This document shows, one piece after another, positions 52,945 through 62,144 of a stretch of 64,000 nt of DNA (positions are counted from its first letter, which is position 1; each line of letters opens with the position of its first letter). The DNA is from Streptomyces sp. NBC_00513. GTDB taxonomy: Bacteria > Actinomycetota > Actinomycetes > Streptomycetales > Streptomycetaceae. The notes below the pieces were generated by a model. The model made no database searches. It was not told where the DNA came from and saw only the letters and a program-made list of their open reading frames with translations. The DNA lies in assembly GCF_041431415.1 (NCBI RefSeq), contig NZ_CP107845.1, positions 992,001 through 1,056,000 of the forward strand, given 5' to 3'. Made by a program: the position numbers and the translations under genes.

Positions 52945-54035
52945 GAGGCCCTCGCCACGACGAGTACGGGCCGTTCGGCCAGGCCCACGGTCGCCCGCGC
53001 GCCGGGCGGCAGGTCCCCGGCGTCCCGCGACGGCAGGTCGGCCTTGACGCTCGCCCCGCCGGGCAGTTCGAGGTGGAGCCGGGTGACGGATCCGAAGAAG
53101 GCGGCGGAGACCACGGTGGCCGTGCCGGCGGCGTCGGCGGTCGCGGTGACGTTCTCCGGGCGGACCAGCACCTCCACGTCCCTGCCGGTCGGGACGGGGC
53201 CGTCCACGGGCAGCCGTGCGCCCGCCACGTCCACCAGCCCGGAGTCGGTGAGCCGGCCCGGGAGCCGGTTCATGGTGCCGACGAACTCGGCGACGAAGGG
53301 GGTCGCCGGCCGCTCGTACAGCTCGGCGGGGGCCGCGCACTGCTCCAGCCGCCCGGCGTTCAGCACGGCGACGCGGTCGGCCATCGACAGGGCCTCTTCC
53401 TGGTCGTGCGTGACGAACACGGTGGTGATGCCGAGGGAGAGTTGGAGTCGACGGATCTCGTCGCGCAGGTTCGAGCGCACCTTGGCGTCGAGTGCGGAGA
53501 GCGGCTCGTCGAGGAGGAGGACGCGCGGGCGCAGGGCGAGGGCGCGGGCCAGTGCGACGCGTTGCTGCTGGCCGCCGGACATCTGGTGTGGGTAGCGGTC
53601 TCCGTGGTCGGGCAGGCCGACGAGGTCGAGGAGTTCGGCGGCGCGCTCGCGGCGCCGTGCCGCGTCCACCTTGCGCACGCGCAGGCCGAAGGCCACGTTG
53701 TCGCGGGCGTTGAGGTTCGGGAAGAGGCTGTACGACTGGAAGACCATCCCGGCGTCGCGGCGGTTGGCCGGGACGCGGGTGATGTCCTGTCCGTCGACGA
53801 GGACCTCACCGGCGTCGGGCTGTTCGAAGCCGGCGACGACGCGCAGCGCGGTGGTCTTTCCGCAGCCCGACGGTCCGAGCAGTGCCACGAGTTCGCCCGG
53901 TTCGATGGTCAGGTCGAGACCGTCCAGGGCCACGGTGGAGCCGAACGTCCGCCGCAGGCCGCGGAATTCGACGCGCGCCCCCGAGGGGGTGTCGGGATCC
54001 GCCGGCTTCCGGGTCGCGGGAAGGGTGGTGGACAT
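52941..54035 (-). CDS. ABC importer ATPase (PotA/PhnT/FbpC type)
   Basis: 364 aa. Walker A GPSGCGKT (54-61), Q-loop VFQSYSLFPN, signature MSGGQQQRVALARAL, Walker B VLLLDEPLSALD, H-loop VTHDQEEA. The C-terminal part is a TOBE/OB domain (EVLVRPENVTATADAAG to the end), typical of spermidine/Fe3+/phosphonate importers. It energises uptake through the two permeases upstream. Confidence 0.94.
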   Translation of the reverse strand: MSTTLPATRKPADPDTPSGARVEFRGLRRTFGSTVALDGLDLTIEPGELVALLGPSGCGKTTALRVVAGFEQPDAGEVLVDGQDITRVPANRRDAGMVFQSYSLFPNLNARDNVAFGLRVRKVDAARRRERAAELLDLVGLPDHGDRYPHQMSGGQQQRVALARALALRPRVLLLDEPLSALDAKVRSNLRDEIRRLQLSLGITTVFVTHDQEEALSMADRVAVLNAGRLEQCAAPAELYERPATPFVAEFVGTMNRLPGRLTDSGLVDVAGARLPVDGPVPTGRDVEVLVRPENVTATADAAGTATVVSAAFFGSVTRLHLELPGGASVKADLPSRDAGDLPPGARATVGLAERPVLVVARAS

Positions 54036-54040
54036 GGGGG

Positions 54041-54973
54041 TCAGGACTCCTTGCGGGAGGTGGGGGCGACGCCGGTCGCGGCGGTCGGGGTGGTCCCGGC
54101 CCGCGAGAGGACGAGCAGCAGCAGCCAGGTGATCAGGAGGCTCAGGATGGAGACGGCCACCGACATCCGGGCCTGGGCGCCGGAGATGGAGACGATCCAC
54201 ACCGCGAAGGGCCGGAATCCGAGGAGCGAGGCGATGGTGAACTCGCCGAGGACCAGGGCCAGGGTGAGGAAGGCGGCTCCGGCGAGCGAGGCCCGCAGGT
54301 TGGGCAGCAGGACGCGCAGGACGACGTACGGCCAGCTCGCGCCGCAGCTGCGGGCCGCCTCGACCAGGGTGGGCACGTCCACGGCGCGCAGGCCGGCGTC
54401 GAGGGAGCGGTAGACGAACGGCAGCGCCAGCACGGTGTAGGCGAGGACCAGGACGACGGGGAACCTCTCGTCCTGGACCGCGAGGAAGGTCTGGTAGAGC
54501 GGGGTCCGCGAGAGGTGCTCGGGTCCCCACCGCAGCACGGTGGTGATGCCGGTGACCAGCGCGATGGGCGGCACCACCAGGGGCAGCATGCACATGACCT
54601 CGACGACCGGGCGCAGCCTGGGCGAGCCGATGCGTACGCCGACCAGCGCGGGCACCGCGAGGAGCAGCGACAGCGCGATGGTGGCGGCGGCGAGACCCAG
54701 GGAGAGCAGCAGGCTCTCGGTGAAGCCGTCGGCGGCGAGGAGTTCGGTGTAGGCGGTGAAGGTGACGCCTTGGCCCGGCACGTGCACGGTGAACACGAAG
54801 GAGGCGACGAGCGGTACGAGGAAGTAGGCGCCCGCCAGGAGGAGTACGGCGCCGCGCCAGACCCGGGGGCGTGGTCGGGACCTGCGCGGGGTCCGGGCCG
54901 GCGTGGCTGCCGGTTCCCCCGCGGCGGCGGCCTCCAGGGCCTCGACGGTGTTCCGGGTGGGCGTCGGGGTCAT
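54041..54973 (-). CDS. ABC importer permease 2
   Basis: 310 aa from the ATG at 54973, which overlaps the upstream permease stop (ATGA); ATG 54982 is an alternative. Six hydrophobic helices, with the EAA-loop SLDAGLRAVDVPTLVEAARSCGASWPYVVLRVLLPNLR that docks to the ATPase. Second half of the permease pair. Confidence 0.92.
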   Translation of the reverse strand: MTPTPTRNTVEALEAAAAGEPAATPARTPRRSRPRPRVWRGAVLLLAGAYFLVPLVASFVFTVHVPGQGVTFTAYTELLAADGFTESLLLSLGLAAATIALSLLLAVPALVGVRIGSPRLRPVVEVMCMLPLVVPPIALVTGITTVLRWGPEHLSRTPLYQTFLAVQDERFPVVLVLAYTVLALPFVYRSLDAGLRAVDVPTLVEAARSCGASWPYVVLRVLLPNLRASLAGAAFLTLALVLGEFTIASLLGFRPFAVWIVSISGAQARMSVAVSILSLLITWLLLLVLSRAGTTPTAATGVAPTSRKES

Positions 54974-55869
54974 CGCAGCCATCGGGCGCTCCGTCGCTGG
55001 AGGGGCAGGTAGACCGCCATGACCAGGCCGGCGATCAGGATCATGTCGAGGCCGAGGGCGAGTGCCACGTTCTCCTGGCCGGTGAGGACGTTCCCGGCCA
55101 GCGCGTCCGCGATCTTCAGCGTGACCAGGGGCACGGAGCCTCCGACGAGTGCGGCGGCCGTGGCGTGCGCGGCGAAGGCGGTGCCGAAGAGCAGCACGAA
55201 CCCGCCGAGCAGCGAGGGCGCGAGGACCGGCAGCCCGACGTGGCGCCAGAACTGGCGGCCGGTGGCCCCGCTGTTCTCCGCGGCCTCGCGCCACTGCGGG
55301 CGCAGTCCGTCGAGCGCGGGCGCGATCACCAGGACCATCAGCGGGGTGAGGAAGTACAGGTACACGACGGAGAGGCCGGTGAAGGAGTACAGGTTCCAGC
55401 CGAGGCCGCCGAGATCGGCGAGTCGGGTGACGACTCCGGAGATGCCGGCGGTGGCGATGAACGCGAACGCCAGCGGGACGCCGCCGAAGTTGGCCAGCAC
55501 GCCCGACGCGGTGAGGGTGGCGCTGCGCAGGGCCGTCGACCGTGAGGTGACCACGGCCTGGGCGATCAGCACGCCGAGCACGCCGCCGAGCAGCGCGGTC
55601 AGGGCGGAGAGCCGGACGCTGCCGACGAGGGAGTCGAGGTAGGGGCCCTGGAGCGAGCGCGCGAGGTGCTCGCCGGTCAGGGCGGTGGTGCCGCGGGCCG
55701 GGTCGGTGGTGGTGACGGCTCCGAAGGCGATGGCGCCGAGCGGGATGCCGAAGCACAGCCCGGTGAAGACGAGGAGGGGCAGGGTGGCGAGCCAGGTGCG
55801 CGGGCCGCGCCGCCGGCGGCGGGCGCCGCCGGCGGTCCCCTGGTGGGGGGTGGTGGAGGAGGCTGACAT
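54970..55869 (-). CDS. ABC importer permease 1
   Basis: 299 aa. Six hydrophobic helices; EAA-loop PQWREAAENSGATGRQFWRHVGLPVL. An Arg-rich N-terminus precedes the first helix. The ATG at 55869 shares one base with the stop of the binding-protein gene (TGATG), so translation is coupled. Confidence 0.92.
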   Translation of the reverse strand: MSASSTTPHQGTAGGARRRRRGPRTWLATLPLLVFTGLCFGIPLGAIAFGAVTTTDPARGTTALTGEHLARSLQGPYLDSLVGSVRLSALTALLGGVLGVLIAQAVVTSRSTALRSATLTASGVLANFGGVPLAFAFIATAGISGVVTRLADLGGLGWNLYSFTGLSVVYLYFLTPLMVLVIAPALDGLRPQWREAAENSGATGRQFWRHVGLPVLAPSLLGGFVLLFGTAFAAHATAAALVGGSVPLVTLKIADALAGNVLTGQENVALALGLDMILIAGLVMAVYLPLQRRSARWLR

Positions 55870-57038
55870 CAGGAGAGGGCCTTGTCCCACTTCTCGGCGA
55901 GGGTGGCCTTGGCCTTGTCGAGCTCGGCGGAGGCCGGGAAGGACGGGGTGCCCTGGACCTTGGGCAGCTTCTCGACGGCGGCCTTGTCGGCGCTGCCGTC
56001 CTGCGTCATGACGGGGAGCAGGACCGGGCGGGCGTAACCCTTGAGCCAGAGGTTCTGGCCCTCGGCGCTGTAGAGGAACTCCATCCACAGGCGGGCGGCC
56101 GCCGGGTTGGGGGCGTCCTTGTTGATGGCCTGCGAGTAGTACTGGGCGTAGACGCCGTCGGTGGGGACGGCGACCTTCCAGTCGACGCCCTTGCCCTTGA
56201 ACTGGTCGGCGTACCCGGCGTTCAGGTAGTCCCAGTCGATGGAGATGGGCGTCTCGCCCTTCTCGACGGTGGCCGGGGTGGACTCGACGGGGATGAAGTT
56301 GCCGTTCTTCTTCAGCTGCCCGAAGAAGTCGATGCCGGGCTGGATGTCCCCGAAGGAGCCCTTGTTGGCGAGGGCCGCCGCGTAGACGCCACCGAAGGCG
56401 GAACCGGACTTGGTCGGGTTGCCGTTGAGGGCGACCTTGCCCTTGTACTCGGGCTTCAGGAGGTCCGCGAAGGTCTTCGGGCAGTTCGGGACGCGGGCGG
56501 CGTCGCAGCCGATGGAGATGTAGCCGCCGTAGTCGTTGTACCAGCGGCCGTCGGCGTCCTTCTGACCGGCGGGGATCTTGTCCCAGGCGGTGACCTTGTA
56601 CGGGGCGAAGAGGTTCTCGCCGGCTCCGCTGCGCGCGAAGGCGATGCCGAGGTCGAGGACGTCGGGGGCGCGCTTCTGGCCCTTGCGGGACTTGACGGCG
56701 GCGATCTCGTCGGCGCTGGCGGCGTCCGGGTTCTCGCTGTTGATCTGGATCTTGGGGTACTTCGCCTGGAAGGCCTTGAGGATCTCGCCGTAGTTCGCCC
56801 AGTCGGCGGGCAGCGCGATCACGTTGAGCCGGCCCTCCTTCTCGGCCGCGGCGACGAGGCCCTTCAGGTCGCCGAAGTCGGCCAGGGAGGCCGCGGCGCC
56901 CGGCTGTACGCCCTTCTTGGCGTCACCGGTCGAACCGGCGTTCTGCTGGTCGGGGGCGGCACCACACGCGCTGAGCGTGGTGAGGACGGCGACGCCGAGC
57001 AGTACGGCCGCACCACGACGGGCGGAGGAACTGAGCAC
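55869..57038 (-). CDS. ABC importer substrate-binding lipoprotein
   Basis: 389 aa. Lipobox LSAC with C25. The mature protein resembles the Fe3+/spermidine/2-aminoethylphosphonate binding family (LNVIALPADWANYGEILKAFQAKYPKI, DVLDLGIAFARSGA, YYSQAINKDAPNPAAARLWMEFLYSAEGQNLWLKGYARPV). The ligand is not certain from sequence. The HAD hydrolase and the GntR/UTRA regulator around it make a phosphonate or sugar-phosphate-like ligand plausible. First gene of a five-gene coupled operon. Confidence 0.9.
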   Translation of the reverse strand: MLSSSARRGAAVLLGVAVLTTLSACGAAPDQQNAGSTGDAKKGVQPGAAASLADFGDLKGLVAAAEKEGRLNVIALPADWANYGEILKAFQAKYPKIQINSENPDAASADEIAAVKSRKGQKRAPDVLDLGIAFARSGAGENLFAPYKVTAWDKIPAGQKDADGRWYNDYGGYISIGCDAARVPNCPKTFADLLKPEYKGKVALNGNPTKSGSAFGGVYAAALANKGSFGDIQPGIDFFGQLKKNGNFIPVESTPATVEKGETPISIDWDYLNAGYADQFKGKGVDWKVAVPTDGVYAQYYSQAINKDAPNPAAARLWMEFLYSAEGQNLWLKGYARPVLLPVMTQDGSADKAAVEKLPKVQGTPSFPASAELDKAKATLAEKWDKALS

Positions 57039-57065
57039 GGTCTCTCCCGGAGACGAAGGGGGTTT

Positions 57066-57104
57066 CTTGTCCGACCACTTGTCAGACCACTTGTCTGAAC
57101 AAGT
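57066..57104. promoter_or_regulatory. Three phased 12-bp repeats, likely GntR/UTRA operator
   Basis: CTTGTCCGACCA, CTTGTCAGACCA and CTTGTCTGAACA follow one another without spacers (57066-57101). The last forms the inverted repeat ACTTGT-CTGA-ACAAGT (57089-57104). They lie 28 nt upstream of the binding-protein start and about 170 nt before the divergent gntR gene. Confidence 0.7.
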
Positions 57105-57271
57105 TGGCTCCAGTTCGCCCGGGTCCGCTGTACGGACGGTGAACGGCGGCTGGACCGTGGAGCACGGCTTGCGGAAGAGCGGAGATTGACCGAAAGAAGC
57201 CGTGACAGGGGCGGTTCGATGATCATGAGTAACGGGAAGACGGTCGGTCGGTTCGACGAGGGGCGCACGGC

Positions 57272-58024
57272 ATGGGCACGGTCAGGTATCTGGAGATCGC
57301 CGAGGCGCTGCGACAGGCGATCCTGTCCGGCGAGTACCGGGTGGGTGCGCGGCTGCCCTCGGAGAGCGATCTGGCCGCCCGGTGGTCGGCCTCGCGCGGC
57401 ACGGTCCGCCAGGCGGTGGCCACCCTCGCCGCCGAAGGGCTTGTCGGCTCCCGGCAGGGCGCGCGCAGGATCGTCCTGCCTCACGAGCGCAAGCACAGTT
57501 TCGGCGAGCTGAACAGCTTCGCGCAGTGGGCCGAGGGCGTGGGCCACGAGGCCGCCGGCCGGTTCCTCTCGCGGATCCGACGTCCCGCCGGCGCCGAGGA
57601 GGCGCGGCGGCTCGCGGTGCGGCCGGGTACGGAGATCCTGGCCGTGCTGCGGCTGCGCCTGCTGGACGGTGAGCCGACCATGGTGGAGCGCACCGCGTAC
57701 GCCGACTGGGTCGCGGCGGCGGTCGAGGCGCTGCCCGAGGACTGCCGCTCCGTGATGGACAGCCTCGCGCGCGACTCGGGGATCGTCGCCCAGTACGGCG
57801 AGCACCTGATCGACGCGCTGCCGGCCGGGAGCGAGGACGCCCGATTGCTGGGGATCAGGCGCGGCGGGGCCCTGCTCCGCCAACGGCACGTGTCCGCGAC
57901 CCGTACCGGCCGCCCGATCGAGTGGTCAGACGACCGTTACCGGGCGGGCAGCGTCACCTTCAGTGTGAGCAACTCGGCGGTGGCGACCCCCTTGGGAAGG
58001 CACCCGGGCGATCGTCAGACATGA
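57272..58024 (+). CDS. GntR/HutC-family regulator with UTRA domain
   Basis: 250 aa. N-terminal GntR winged helix (YLEIAEALRQAILSGEYRVGARLPSESDLAARWSASRGTVRQA in consecutive parts). The C-terminal UTRA ligand domain (HSFGELNSFAQWAEGVGHEA to IEWSDDRYRAGSVTFSV) is full length. Divergent from the ABC importer operon, with a triple repeat operator between, so it is the likely repressor that senses the imported compound. Converges with the epimerase gene and overlaps it by 10 bp. Confidence 0.93.
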   Translation: MGTVRYLEIAEALRQAILSGEYRVGARLPSESDLAARWSASRGTVRQAVATLAAEGLVGSRQGARRIVLPHERKHSFGELNSFAQWAEGVGHEAAGRFLSRIRRPAGAEEARRLAVRPGTEILAVLRLRLLDGEPTMVERTAYADWVAAAVEALPEDCRSVMDSLARDSGIVAQYGEHLIDALPAGSEDARLLGIRRGGALLRQRHVSATRTGRPIEWSDDRYRAGSVTFSVSNSAVATPLGRHPGDRQT

Positions 58025-58854
58025 TCGCGGAAGGCCGGGCGCGCGGCTTCCGCGATCTCCCCCGGCAGCCAGTCCGTGGTCCGGGTGAAGCGGAAACCGA
58101 GCGCGGTGGCACGGGAGTTGTCCAGTGCGTAGCCCCGGTCGAAGGAGAACGGCGACGCGGGCCCGCCCGCCCCGACCGTCCGGTAGCGGGGCCGTCGTCC
58201 CAGTCGTTCGCCGATCAGCTCGCAGAGTTCGGTGACGGTCAGGGCGCCGTGGGAGGCCGCGTCGACGGGGCCGGTGAAGCTCTCCTCGGCCGTCCAGCGC
58301 AGGAAGTCCGCGATCTCGTGGTGGTGGATGAAGGACGTGGGGTGCGGGGCCTCGTGGACGTCCACCGGGGCGCCGGAGCCGATCCGCTTGACGTAGTGCG
58401 CGAGCCTCCCGGTGAACTCGGCGGGCCCGCCGCCGAGGACGTGGGCGCTGCGTACGGCGACGAACGGGAACTCCGCGTCGGTCAGTTCCGCCTCGGCCTC
58501 TCGCTTGCCCCGCGCGTAGGCGGCCGCTTCGGGGGTGGGGGGCGCCGGGTCGTACACCTCCATGGTGGAGGTCATCACGTAACGCCCCGCGGTGCCCGCG
58601 AAGACACGGCGGGCGAGGGCGGCCTGCTCCGGCGTGTAGCAGACCTGGTCGAGGACGACGTCGAAGCTCCGCCGCCCCAGGGCCGTGCGCAGCCGCGCCT
58701 CGTCCTCGCGGTCGGCGACGAGGTGACCGACACCGGGCGGCGGGGCGGCGGACCCCCGGTTGAGGACGGTGACCTGGTGGCCGGCGTCGCGGAGCGAGGT
58801 GACCAGGCGCCTGCCGAAGTACCGGCTCCCGCCGATGACCAAGAAATTTCGCAT
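58015..58854 (-). CDS. NAD-dependent epimerase/reductase family protein
   Basis: 279 aa Rossmann fold. Nucleotide-binding motif VIGGSRYFGRRL (GGxxxxG), then VLNRGS and DVVLDQVCYTPEQAA. The YxxxK catalytic pattern is recognisable as YARGKREAE. It resembles atypical SDR reductases acting on nucleotide sugars or on NAD(P)H-linked substrates. It is divergent from the LysR gene, which may control it. Confidence 0.88.
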   Translation of the reverse strand: MRNFLVIGGSRYFGRRLVTSLRDAGHQVTVLNRGSAAPPPGVGHLVADREDEARLRTALGRRSFDVVLDQVCYTPEQAALARRVFAGTAGRYVMTSTMEVYDPAPPTPEAAAYARGKREAEAELTDAEFPFVAVRSAHVLGGGPAEFTGRLAHYVKRIGSGAPVDVHEAPHPTSFIHHHEIADFLRWTAEESFTGPVDAASHGALTVTELCELIGERLGRRPRYRTVGAGGPASPFSFDRGYALDNSRATALGFRFTRTTDWLPGEIAEAARPAFRDHV

Positions 58855-58925
58855 GCCTTCGACTCTGCCGCTGTAGGGTCCCCCGCGGTACTGCTGTCTT
58901 GCTGAACCCGCCGTAAGGAAAACTG

Positions 58926-59852
58926 TTGATCGATGTGCAACGGCTGCGCGTGCTGCGCGCCGTGGCCGAACACGGCAGCTTCAACAAGGCGGCCGGCGCC
59001 CTGCGCCTGACCCCCTCCGCCGTCTCCCAACACATCGCGACACTGGAACGAGGAGTCGGTCAGCCGGTGGTCGTGCGCGGCAGCCGCGGGATCACCCTCA
59101 CCGAACCGGGACGGCTGCTGACGGAGGCCGCGGAGTCGATCTTCGCCGAACTGGACCAGGTACGGAACGCGATCGAGCGCCTCAGCGCGCCCCGCCCCCG
59201 CCTGACGGTCGCCACGTTCACCAGCGGGGGCCGGCACCTGCTGCCGGCGGCGTTGCCCCGGTTCGTGGCGGCGCACCCCGAGGTCGAACTGACGGTGCGG
59301 GAGGCCGAACCGGAGGCCGCGCTGCCGATGGTGCGCGACGGTGCGGCGGACCTCGCCCTCGGCTACCACTTCGACGAGCCCCTGCCCGTGCTGCCCGGAG
59401 TGGACTGGTCGCCGCTGATGGACGACCCCCTGTGGGTGGTGCTGCCGCCCGACCACGCGCACGCGGGACGCGACTCGATCGCCCTGGCCGAACTGGCCGA
59501 CGCACGCTGGGTGCTCGGCTGCCTCAGGACCGAGGCCTACCTGCGACGGTACGCGCAGCGGTCCGGCTTCGAGATCCGGATCTCGGCCTCCACCACCGAC
59601 TACTTCTTCGCCCAGTCCCTGGTGGCGGCGGGCGTCGGCGTCTCGCTCGTTCCCCAGGTCGCCCTGGTCACCCCGCCCGACGCGCCCCGGCCGGGCCCCG
59701 CGGCCCCGTCCGGGGCGCCCGTCGCCGTACGGGTCGAACCTCCCCGCCCCACCCGACACCTCGGGCTGGCCACCGCGGGCCGGCGGGGCGCGCGGCCGTA
59801 CCTCGACTCCCTGACCGCCGCCCTGCGGGACGCGGCGAAGGAGCCCCGATGA
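58926..59852 (+). CDS. LysR-family transcriptional regulator
   Basis: 308 aa from a TTG at 58926, preceded by AAGGAAAAC; the first residues MIDVQRLRVLRAVAEHGS fit the family, so TTG is favoured over the GTG nine bases later. Helix-turn-helix FNKAAGALRLTPSAVSQHIATLE. The C-terminal substrate-binding domain begins RLTVATFTSGG. Divergent from the epimerase gene by 71 nt. It is coupled (ATGA) to the downstream repeat protein, an uncommon arrangement. Confidence 0.92.
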   Translation: MIDVQRLRVLRAVAEHGSFNKAAGALRLTPSAVSQHIATLERGVGQPVVVRGSRGITLTEPGRLLTEAAESIFAELDQVRNAIERLSAPRPRLTVATFTSGGRHLLPAALPRFVAAHPEVELTVREAEPEAALPMVRDGAADLALGYHFDEPLPVLPGVDWSPLMDDPLWVVLPPDHAHAGRDSIALAELADARWVLGCLRTEAYLRRYAQRSGFEIRISASTTDYFFAQSLVAAGVGVSLVPQVALVTPPDAPRPGPAAPSGAPVAVRVEPPRPTRHLGLATAGRRGARPYLDSLTAALRDAAKEPR

Positions 59853-61360
59853 ACCGAGTCCCGCACGGCCTCGCCGCCAATCCGAGCCTTCCCGCCTCCC
59901 TGGTGGACCGTCTGATCGCGCTCGCGGACGAGGACCTCGCCTCCGAACTCGCCGAGCGCGGAGACCTCCGCCACGACCAGGTCGTGGCGCTCGCCGCCCG
60001 CGACGAGCACACCGCCCGGAGCCTCGCCTTCGCGGGCCTGCTGACCGCCGCCGACGTGGATCCGGTGGCCCGGCCGCTCACCGCGCTCGCCCTGCTCGAC
60101 ACGGGCGCGGGCCGACCCGAGTGGGCCCGGCTGCTCGCACGGCACCCGGTCGTGCGGCACCGGGAGGAGTTGGCCTCCTGCGCGGGTCTGCCGGACGACG
60201 TGATCGAGGCCCTGGCCGTCGACCCGGCCCTGGACGTGGTCCACGAACTTGCCGCGTTCACGCCCGAGCCGGCGATGGCGGCCCGGCTCGCACGCCATCC
60301 GCACGCGCAGGTGCGGCGCGGGGTGGCGGTCAACGAGGCCACGCCGCCCGCCGTACTGGCCGCGCTGCTCACCGGCGAGGGCCTGCCCGCGGCGACCGCC
60401 TGCCTGGTCTGCGACAGCAAGCCGATCCCGTACGAGCACGACCCGAACTGTCCCGATCCCGACTGCACGTTGTTCGGCGGGGCGGCGTGCGACGGCTCCC
60501 ACCAGTCCACCGTGCACGACACGCTGCACGGGGTCCTGGGCAACCCCGCGACCCCACCGGACGTGGCGGCCCGATTCGTCGACCACCCCTCCCTCCTGCT
60601 GCGTTGGTCTCTCGCCGAGCGTCCCGGGCTGCCGCCCGAGGTGTACGCGCGACTGGCCCGGGATCCCGCACCGGGGGTCCGCGCGGCCGTGGCCGGCAAC
60701 CCCGCGGTGGGCGACGAGCCGCTCCGCACGATCGCCGCGGACCCCGACCCGGCTGTGCGGCGCGCCCTGGCGCACCATCCCGCGCTGCCCCTGGACGTAC
60801 TGACCACGCTGGCCGAGACGACCAGGCTCGGCTCCGCCACGCTGCCCCGGATCCCGGCCGCGTCGACCGACGAACTCCGCGAACTCGCCGCCGGCCGACC
60901 GTCCGTACGTGCCCTCGTGGCCGCCCGGCACGATCTGCCCCCGGATCTGCGCGATGCGCTCGCCGCCGACCCGGACGCGAAAGTGCTGAGGGCCGTCGCC
61001 CCGCACCCGGGCCTCACCGAGGAGCTGTTGCGCGCCATGGTCGCCACGCACGGCGTGGGGGTGCACGCGCGGGTGGCCGCCAACCCGGGTGCGCCCGGCG
61101 CCCTGCTGGAGGAACTGGCCCGGCAGGAACCGCCGGTACGACGGGCGCTGCGCGAGATCGCCGGACATCCGAACGCGACGGCCGGCGCACTGGCGCGCTG
61201 CCTGGGGGACCCGAGGGCCGCCGAGATCGCCGCCGCGCATCCGGCGCTGTCCCCCTCCCTCCTCGCCTCCCTGCTCACCGGACCCGACGAGGGCCTGGCC
61301 GAGGCCGCGGCCCGCAATCCCGCGCTGCCGCGCGAGGTCATGGAGGGGCTGGTCCCCTGA
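59849..61360 (+). CDS. Leucine-rich-repeat-variant (LRV) protein with Cys cluster
   Basis: 503 aa built of about 20 short helical repeats of 20-25 residues with the pattern (L/V)AxNPxxPxxxLxxLAxxxDxxVRxxVAxHP. In the middle (about 187-222) the repeats are interrupted by CLVCDSK, NCPDPDCTLFGGAAC and DGSHQSTVH: five Cys and two His that could bind zinc or an iron-sulphur cluster. LRV proteins of nitrogen-fixing bacteria carry a 4Fe-4S cluster, though at the N-terminus. A protein-interaction role is likely. Translationally coupled to the LysR gene. Confidence 0.82.
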   Translation: MNRVPHGLAANPSLPASLVDRLIALADEDLASELAERGDLRHDQVVALAARDEHTARSLAFAGLLTAADVDPVARPLTALALLDTGAGRPEWARLLARHPVVRHREELASCAGLPDDVIEALAVDPALDVVHELAAFTPEPAMAARLARHPHAQVRRGVAVNEATPPAVLAALLTGEGLPAATACLVCDSKPIPYEHDPNCPDPDCTLFGGAACDGSHQSTVHDTLHGVLGNPATPPDVAARFVDHPSLLLRWSLAERPGLPPEVYARLARDPAPGVRAAVAGNPAVGDEPLRTIAADPDPAVRRALAHHPALPLDVLTTLAETTRLGSATLPRIPAASTDELRELAAGRPSVRALVAARHDLPPDLRDALAADPDAKVLRAVAPHPGLTEELLRAMVATHGVGVHARVAANPGAPGALLEELARQEPPVRRALREIAGHPNATAGALARCLGDPRAAEIAAAHPALSPSLLASLLTGPDEGLAEAAARNPALPREVMEGLVP

Positions 61361-61363
61361 GCC

Positions 61364-61645
61364 TCAGCCGACGGGGGCGGGGGCATCGGATCGGGTGAGC
61401 CCGCGCAGGGCCAGGACACCGCCGATCCCGGGCAGCAGGGCGAGTGCCGTGGTCGGCGGGGTACGTCTCGGGTCGCGGGCCACCGCGACCAGGGTGAACA
61501 GGTAGGCGCAGCCGTGCACGGGGCCGGCGAGCGAGGAGATCGACGCCAGGTGCACGGTGGCGAGGTTCACCAACAGGACGATGAACGAGCCCAGTTCGAT
61601 GCCGGCGGCCGTGCGCAGCAGCCGTCCGGGGTGGGGCGCCCTCAC
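61364..61645 (-). CDS. DUF3817 small membrane protein
   Basis: 93 aa from a GTG at 61645. Three hydrophobic segments and the family pattern LLRTAAGIELGSFIVLLVN, VHGCAYLFTLVAVA. Function unknown. Starts one base after the stop of the next membrane protein gene, so the two are co-transcribed. Confidence 0.85.
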   Translation of the reverse strand: MRAPHPGRLLRTAAGIELGSFIVLLVNLATVHLASISSLAGPVHGCAYLFTLVAVARDPRRTPPTTALALLPGIGGVLALRGLTRSDAPAPVG

Positions 61646-61646
61646 C

Positions 61647-62144
61647 TCAGGCTCCCGTCGTCGAGCCGGGGCGGATGATCATGAGGATGGTCACCGTGAC
61701 CCACAACAGGTTGAACGCGCCGGTGAGCATGGCCAGTCGGGCCGTATCGGTCCTCTCCACCGGCGCCGCACCCTCTTCCAGTCGGGCCACCAGGGCCTCC
61801 TGGCCCGGCAGGATCCGCAACGCGAGGATCGCGGCTGCGACGGCCGTGAGCACCATGGAGGCGATCAGCCAGGCATCGGTCAGCACCCCGAGGGAGGACG
61901 CGGTCGCGAGGCCGAACACCGGTACCGCCACGCCCACCGCGGCGTAGACCCGACAGACGCGGTGCAACAGCCGTACCGCACCCACGCCGGACGCGGCGGA
62001 CGCGCCGACCCCGGCGGGTGGTTCGCAGGACTCACCGGGTCGAACGCGCCGGGCGGCGGCCGGGAACATGCTCGCCGCGACGGTCACCGGCCCCACGGCG
62101 AGGATGGCCGCCACCACGTGCACGGCGAGCAGGAACGCGGTCAC
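61647..62144 (-). CDS. Integral membrane protein (DUF2269-like)
   Basis: 165 aa from a GTG at 62144. Four hydrophobic helices, His in the first (LLAVHVVAAILAVGPVTVAASMFP) as in small haem-binding or DUF2269-type membrane proteins. Its start overlaps the stop of a truncated DJ-1 gene by 4 bp (GTGA). Function unknown. Confidence 0.75.
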   Translation of the reverse strand: MTAFLLAVHVVAAILAVGPVTVAASMFPAAARRVRPGESCEPPAGVGASAASGVGAVRLLHRVCRVYAAVGVAVPVFGLATASSLGVLTDAWLIASMVLTAVAAAILALRILPGQEALVARLEEGAAPVERTDTARLAMLTGAFNLLWVTVTILMIIRPGSTTGA

